From Rhodothermia bacterium (GTDB lineage Bacteria > Bacteroidota > Rhodothermia > Rhodothermales > JABDKH01): a stretch of 10,024 nucleotides of DNA. Made by a program: the position numbers and the translations under genes. Of this stretch, positions 6,502 to 10,024 are shown piece by piece. Numbering within the stretch: the first letter of the stretch is position 1; each line of letters opens with the position of its first letter. The DNA lies in assembly GCA_018679295.1 (NCBI GenBank), contig JAHHLP010000117.1, forward strand, positions 1 to 10,024. The letters run 5' to 3'. Under the pieces are notes generated by a model. The model searched no databases and was not told where the DNA came from. It was given only the letters and a program-made list of their open reading frames with translations.

Positions 6502-9126
6502 CTAGAACGTATGCCCGATGGCAAAATGAAGCCGCGGCTCATCAAGTCGCTGGGGAAAGAACTCACCAGTGGCAGGGTCGTGCACTTTGTAGGCAAAATC
6601 AAGGCGAGCGATGAAATACTCCCAGGCCAGCCTGAGGCCCACGCCGGACCCGACGCCTATCTCACCGATAAAATCGCGCCCGCGGAAACGACCATCATCT
6701 TTCTCTCCCGTACTTGTCTCAAAACCAGGGTTGCGCGGGCCGAACCACACATTGCCTGCGTCAACGAATGGAGTCACAACCCAATCCGCAGCGAAGATAT
6801 CACGAAGCATGATCTGACGCAGTTCGGCGCTAAACTCGAGCTTGATGTCCCCACCGAGAATGTTCGCCTCTGCACTCGAACCGGTCGATGAAAGCCTCGC
6901 CTGTCCCGGTCCAAGTTCTCCTAAGCCCCAACCGCGTACGCTGAAGGAGCCACCGCTGAAGAAGCGTTTGTCGAAGGGTACGACATCTGATTTTCCAGTG
7001 GGGTGAGATATGCCCGCGAGCGCTTTCCATGCAAACACAAGATTGCGGTTCATCCTTTGATATTGCCTCAAGTCAACAACAAATCGGAGATACGGACGAT
7101 AGATGAGACGCGTCTCACCACTGCCACCGAAGAAGGGAAGTCCGGGAAGGCTTCCTTCAATGACTCCCGGCGTGAAGATCGTCCGATCAAGCAGCGCCGG
7201 CAGGTTGCCTCCTACCTCGATCGACCCCTCATACGAATGCCCGCGATCACGTTTGAGCGGATTGGCATTTGAGGAGATAAGCCGGTAGCGAAATGCGTTG
7301 TTGACCTGGGGCTTCGTGTAGTCCTCCACGATCTGGCCCCGAAGCACCGGATCAGAGACTGCCGCCAGCACGCTGTCCAGAAACACCCGACGGAATCCCT
7401 CCAGTGTATCCGGGTTGCTGATTGTCAGGTCGAGAATATCGAAGGACGATGTTAGCGTTGGGGAGTGCTGAAGCTCGAGGCGCAGCCTTCCGGATCCGCG
7501 ACCACGAATAATGAGGCGGAGTTCGTCGCGTCTTGCAGCAAGAAGACTCACCGAAAGGCGCGTCCTGACGTCGTAGAAGTTCGCAAGCCCTTCGATCCTT
7601 CGGAAGGGCCTGACCAGGTACGGAAAGTTGATGGACGCCTCTACCTCACTCTGTCTGGATGCTCGAAAGATCTCAATCGGATTGAGGACTTCGAGCGCCC
7701 TGTCGGCGGACGATGATATAGAGGTACGGAATTGAAATGCCTCTCCTTCGCCGAGCAAGTTTGTGTTTCTGAAAGTAACGCCGACGCCTGCACCAAAGTC
7801 GCGATCGGTCGTGCCCAGAAGTCCGGAGCGCTGGAGAAAGAAGAGTTGGAGCTTGACCTGGTGCCGCTGGCGTGTTCGGAGCTCGATTTGGTGCGGCAAG
7901 ATTGGAAATCCAGTGCGTTGCTGATCCGGCAGCAAAGGCTGGACGTCCGAGAACGAGAATACGCCGCTGCTTTCGAGTCGCCGTTTGGTCGCGTCCAACA
8001 GTGACTTGTTGTACCATGTCCCGGGCTCAAACTGAAGTGATCTGCGGAGCAGGTTGAGATCAAGACGGCTCTCGGAGAAGATGGTGGACGTCACCGAAAA
8101 ACGACGGCCTACGGAGTCGACCTCCACGGCGTCAATGGTGTCACGACGCACGAAGTCGCGCGACTCCGGTCCGCTGACGATGTAGGTGACACTGCCAAAC
8201 TTGTATCGGGGACCCGGCCGGATCCGGAAGCGGACATCGAACGAGTCCCGGGACGTGTCAAAGACGATAGCGCGGATCGAATCTCGCGTGGCGGACGCGT
8301 GGCCGCGGTCTAGCAGGGCCGTGAGGATTCGCCTTCTTTCCTCGAGCAGCTTTGATTCCGAGTACCTTTCGCGGACCGCTACAAACGACAAATCGTCACC
8401 TACGTCCTCTCGTCGATGGCGTATGAGGGATCGCTCGGCGATACGGCGAGCCGCGTCCCGGGGGAGGCGGTCGAGACCTTCGAATGACACATTGCGTATG
8501 TAGGTCGGCTTTCCAGGGACGACGTCGAAAACGATCGACACGTGGCGCGGATTGCCGCCCGGAACGATGGAGGCCTCAACTCTGGCGCTTCGATAGCCTT
8601 CCTGTTGATAGTAGAGTCGAAGCCGTTCAACGTCAGCGTCGACGAGGCTTGAGTCGATATATGCCGGTTCTTCCCCGGCCGACATGAGTGCGCCGCCGAG
8701 TCTCTTGCCTAGTTTGCCTGACGCACCGAGGCGATAAAGTCCCAGCCACCAACGGATACCGGTCCAGCCGAGCAACTCACGATTGGCTAGAGATCGTACC
8801 CGCAGTTCAAGGGATTCCTGAGGGAAGATGAGATCGCCCCGAAAGGCGATGTCGGTTACAATCGGCGGGCGCGACGGCGCCAACTCGGATTGGTCGTCCG
8901 ATTCGGCAGCCGCGTCCTGAGCGAGTGCCGTCCTGGCCCCTTCGAGCGGTGACAGACCGAGGGCGACAAGAACCGCAAGACAGATGCTGAGGGGAACGTT
9001 CAGTCGGAATCTGTAACGAGATCCGGGATGTGGGACTGGGAGGCGCAGATTGACGGGTAGAGTATTCGCGAGCGCTACTCTTCTTCGTAGTAGAAGTCGT
9101 CGTCCGCGGTGGGGAAGTCGGGCCAT
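6502..9126 (-). CDS. BamA/TamA-family (Omp85) outer-membrane protein, TamL-like
   Basis: Outer-membrane Omp85 protein, probably helping to insert or translocate envelope proteins as part of a TAM- or BAM-like machine. In the 874-residue frame a hydrophobic signal segment lies at about 44-59 and a likely signal peptidase I site follows ALA (67-69), before QDAAAESDD. Periplasmic POTRA-like repeats span about 88-395: IVTDIAFRGDLIFP (89-102), LRLYYQQEGYRSARVE (169-184), VVPGKPTYIRNVSFEGL (202-218) and FEPGTWYNKSLLDATKRRLE (366-385). The barrel runs from about 420, with GVTFRNTNLLGEG, the Omp85 loop signature FFSGGSFSVRGWGLGELG (722-739), PFVDAGNVWFG (786-796) and a terminal Phe. Residues about 570-615 resemble the insert of Bacteroidota TamL, but no lipobox Cys is seen. 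ATG at 9126 is the only ordinary start before the signal segment and overlaps the upstream gene by 52 bp, giving an unusually long basic leader. TamA/TamL is favoured over BamA. Confidence 0.9.
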   Translation of the reverse strand: MARLPHRGRRLLLRRRVALANTLPVNLRLPVPHPGSRYRFRLNVPLSICLAVLVALGLSPLEGARTALAQDAAAESDDQSELAPSRPPIVTDIAFRGDLIFPQESLELRVRSLANRELLGWTGIRWWLGLYRLGASGKLGKRLGGALMSAGEEPAYIDSSLVDADVERLRLYYQQEGYRSARVEASIVPGGNPRHVSIVFDVVPGKPTYIRNVSFEGLDRLPRDAARRIAERSLIRHRREDVGDDLSFVAVRERYSESKLLEERRRILTALLDRGHASATRDSIRAIVFDTSRDSFDVRFRIRPGPRYKFGSVTYIVSGPESRDFVRRDTIDAVEVDSVGRRFSVTSTIFSESRLDLNLLRRSLQFEPGTWYNKSLLDATKRRLESSGVFSFSDVQPLLPDQQRTGFPILPHQIELRTRQRHQVKLQLFFLQRSGLLGTTDRDFGAGVGVTFRNTNLLGEGEAFQFRTSISSSADRALEVLNPIEIFRASRQSEVEASINFPYLVRPFRRIEGLANFYDVRTRLSVSLLAARRDELRLIIRGRGSGRLRLELQHSPTLTSSFDILDLTISNPDTLEGFRRVFLDSVLAAVSDPVLRGQIVEDYTKPQVNNAFRYRLISSNANPLKRDRGHSYEGSIEVGGNLPALLDRTIFTPGVIEGSLPGLPFFGGSGETRLIYRPYLRFVVDLRQYQRMNRNLVFAWKALAGISHPTGKSDVVPFDKRFFSGGSFSVRGWGLGELGPGQARLSSTGSSAEANILGGDIKLEFSAELRQIMLRDIFAADWVVTPFVDAGNVWFGPRNPGFETSTGEKDDGRFRGRDFIGEIGVGSGVGLRLAWEYFIARLDFAYKVHDPATGEFFPQRLDEPRLHFAIGHTF

Positions 9127-9293
9127 ACTTCCTCGATACTTTCGTACGGCTCGCCATCGTCTTCTATCGCCTTCAGGTTCTCGACCACTTCGAATGGCGA
9201 TCCGGTTCGCTCTGCGTAATCAATCAACTCCTCCTTCGTGGCCGGCCAGGGGGCGTCCTCCAGGTAGGATGCTAGTTCCAGTGTCCAGTACAT
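9075..9293 (-). CDS. Small acidic DUF2795-like protein
   Basis: A 72-residue, strongly acidic protein. Its N-terminal YWTLELASYLEDAPWPATKEEL (residues 2-23), then the ENLKAIEDD stretch and YESIEEVWPDFPT, match my recollection of a conserved small family in Bacteroidota and relatives, annotated DUF2795. It is probably cytoplasmic, with no signal peptide or membrane segment. The C-terminus (DDDFYYEEE) is a run of acidic and aromatic residues. Biochemical function is unknown. The ATG at 9293 follows a roughly 57-nt leader downstream of a good promoter-like sequence, and no strong Shine-Dalgarno is visible. The 3' end overlaps the start of the outer-membrane gene by 52 bp in a different frame, so the two are almost certainly co-transcribed and perhaps translationally coupled. 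The family call rests on motif memory and was not checked by search. Confidence 0.87.
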   Translation of the reverse strand: MYWTLELASYLEDAPWPATKEELIDYAERTGSPFEVVENLKAIEDDGEPYESIEEVWPDFPTADDDFYYEEE

Positions 9294-9324
9294 ATAAATG
9301 TATGATTCGGTGGGCTATTGCCGC

Positions 9325-9341
9325 GCGTTTCAATAAAACGC
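9325..9341. promoter_or_regulatory. Palindrome GCGTTT-N5-AAACGC downstream of promoter
   Basis: A perfect 6-bp inverted repeat with a 5-base spacer lies between the predicted -10 box and the start codon of the small acidic gene, about 10-25 nt past the expected transcription start. That position suits a repressor operator or a short leader hairpin. With half-sites this short and only one copy in the window, this is a weak call. Confidence 0.35.
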
Positions 9342-9356
9342 TTGCCGATGGTCGGG

Positions 9357-9385
9357 ACTATATGGGCTCAACATCTAAAATGCAA
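9357..9385 (-). promoter_or_regulatory. Sigma70-like promoter for the DUF2795/outer-membrane gene operon
   Basis: Read on the minus strand, a -35-like TTGCAT (9385-9380) and a -10-like TATAGT (9362-9357) are separated by exactly 17 bp. The -10 box matches the standard consensus at 5 of 6 bases and the -35 box at 3 of 6. Transcription would begin near 9350, leaving a leader of about 57 nt before the ATG at 9293. It lies downstream of the terminator-like hairpin of the preceding gene, as expected for a new transcription unit. Bacteroidota primary sigma factors favour a different -7 element, so use in this host is an inference. Confidence 0.55.
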
Positions 9386-9437
9386 GCACCAAACCAATCT
9401 CCCGACCCGAGGCGACGTGATAGATCGAGATATAAAG

Positions 9438-9468
9438 AATGGGTTCCCGTCAAAGACGGAAACCCATT
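9438..9468 (-). terminator. Intrinsic terminator-like hairpin after the M23 peptidase gene
   Basis: Two 14-base arms (9438-9451 and 9455-9468) flank a 3-base loop, starting 22 bases downstream of the peptidase stop codon. In the minus-strand RNA the arms pair completely, with one G-U wobble; on the plus strand the same position would be an A-C mismatch. This favours minus-strand transcription as the functional direction. The hairpin is followed by CUUUAUAU, a short imperfect U-rich tail, and preceded by an A/U-rich stretch. It fits an intrinsic terminator closing the upstream unit. Confidence 0.72.
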
Positions 9469-9490
9469 AAAATTCCAGCTCAGAAGGGTA

Positions 9491-10024
9491 CTAATCCAGT
9501 GAAACTTCACCCTTTTGTGATTCTGCGAGGAGCTTCTCGTACTGCGCCGGCGTCATGCTTGGTGCAAAGAAATAGATCGGGTTGTACGATTTGCCACTCT
9601 CGTCGCGCACCTCGTAGTGAAGATGCGGCGCCTTGGAGAGGCCAGTGTTTCCACTGAATCCAATTACATCGCCACGTTTGACCCGTCGACCGCGCTTTAT
9701 CCCATCCGGAACATCCGACAGGTGCGCAAACGTGGACACGTACCCGACGCTTGGATGAGAAATACGAACATAACGGCCAAGCCCGCCTCCTCTCCCGACT
9801 TCTTTCACGATTCCGTCGCCGGGAGTAACAACATCGGAGCCCTCGTGGACAAGGATATCGACTCCGCGATGCGGTCGGACGATTTTCAGGATCGGATGCC
9901 GACGCATGCCATACCCCGAGACGACCGGGCCATCAGCAGGAAGGATAGCCGGGATCTCCTCGAGCTGCCGCTTGTGCTCCTCGGCAACAATCGACAGCTG
10001 GCTGTAGCTGACGGTTTGCAGTGC
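9491..10024 (-). CDS. M23-family zinc metallopeptidase, C-terminal part (5' end beyond window)
   Basis: C-terminal 177 codons of a LytM/lysostaphin-type (M23) peptidase, a family that cleaves peptidoglycan cross-links in the cell envelope, or regulates such cleavage. The frame is open at the right edge, so the ATG at 9907 is internal: the conserved EEIPAILPADGPVVSGYG lies upstream of it. Counting from the edge, the zinc ligands are His52 and Asp56 in RPHRGVD and His136 in HLHYEV. The remaining catalytic histidines are His101 (TFAHLS) and His134. All are present, so the domain should be active. GDVIGFSGNTGLSKAPHLHYEVR is the usual family core. The segment before it (SIVAEEHKRQLEEIPA) matches the helical linker seen in Bacteroidota M23 proteins that have an N-terminal membrane anchor and coiled coil, so the missing part probably holds those. 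A strong hairpin follows the stop. Confidence 0.94.
   Translation of the reverse strand, partial: ALQTVSYSQLSIVAEEHKRQLEEIPAILPADGPVVSGYGMRRHPILKIVRPHRGVDILVHEGSDVVTPGDGIVKEVGRGGGLGRYVRISHPSVGYVSTFAHLSDVPDGIKRGRRVKRGDVIGFSGNTGLSKAPHLHYEVRDESGKSYNPIYFFAPSMTPAQYEKLLAESQKGEVSLD

Noticed and set aside
9050..9502. 150-codon plus-strand frame crossing the intergenic region
   Set aside because: It runs through the antisense of the small acidic gene, the promoter and the terminator hairpin; the product is basic and serine/proline-rich with no domain.
9491..9907. Start of the M23 gene at the ATG at 9907
   Set aside because: The frame continues upstream to the window edge with the conserved linker and SGYG immediately before this Met, so it is internal.
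1..10024. Mobile element, CRISPR array, tRNA or defence system
   Set aside because: No regularly spaced direct repeats, transposase or integrase motifs, terminal inverted repeats or tRNA-like cloverleaf were seen; the window is almost completely filled by housekeeping-type genes.

Overview
The window reads as an ordinary bacterial chromosome segment of moderately high GC in which all seven recognisable genes lie on the minus strand, so they are transcribed from right to left. The most likely host is a Gram-negative member of the Bacteroidota/Rhodothermota group, for example a Rhodothermia-like marine or halophilic lineage. The reasons are an Omp85-family outer-membrane protein with features resembling Bacteroidota TamL, a small DUF2795-type acidic protein with the YWTLELASYLEDAPWPATK signature I associate with that group, weak or absent Shine-Dalgarno sequences, and a fused E2-E1 2-oxoglutarate enzyme. 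The lineage is an inference and was not checked by a search.

Layout in transcription order, from the right end: (1) the C-terminal part of an M23 zinc metallopeptidase (10024-9491), followed by a strong hairpin at 9438-9468 that looks like its terminator. (2) A 197-bp intergenic region that also holds a sigma70-like promoter (9357-9385) and a small palindrome (9325-9341). (3) A 72-residue DUF2795-like gene (9293-9075). (4) A large BamA/TamA-family outer-membrane protein (9126-6502) whose only visible start lies inside gene 3. (5) A stand-alone cyclic-nucleotide-binding-fold protein (6478-5891) with an altered phosphate-binding cassette and no DNA-binding domain. (6) A 23S rRNA uracil-C5 methyltransferase of the RlmD type (5833-4427). 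(7) An SDR-family nucleotide-sugar epimerase/dehydrogenase-like protein (4430-3381) overlapping gene 6 by four bases. (8) A giant 2-oxoglutarate dehydrogenase/decarboxylase with an N-terminal E2 catalytic domain fused to E1 (3316 to beyond the left edge; about 1105 codons visible).

From 9293 leftwards the spacings are short (52-bp overlap, 23 bp, 57 bp, 4-bp overlap, 64 bp) and I see no convincing terminator, so the six genes downstream of the 9357-9385 promoter could form one long transcription unit. It would mix envelope biogenesis (TamA-like protein, M23 peptidase next door), translation (RlmD) and central carbon metabolism (oxoglutarate enzyme). I see no shared pathway among them and regard the grouping as housekeeping co-transcription rather than a dedicated system.

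I found no mobile element, CRISPR array, tRNA, rRNA, phage gene or defence cassette. Nothing here looks like a previously undescribed system. The points worth a second look are the fused oxoglutarate enzyme outside its best-known actinobacterial setting, the overlapping start of the outer-membrane protein, the degenerate cyclic-nucleotide site, and the palindrome next to the promoter.
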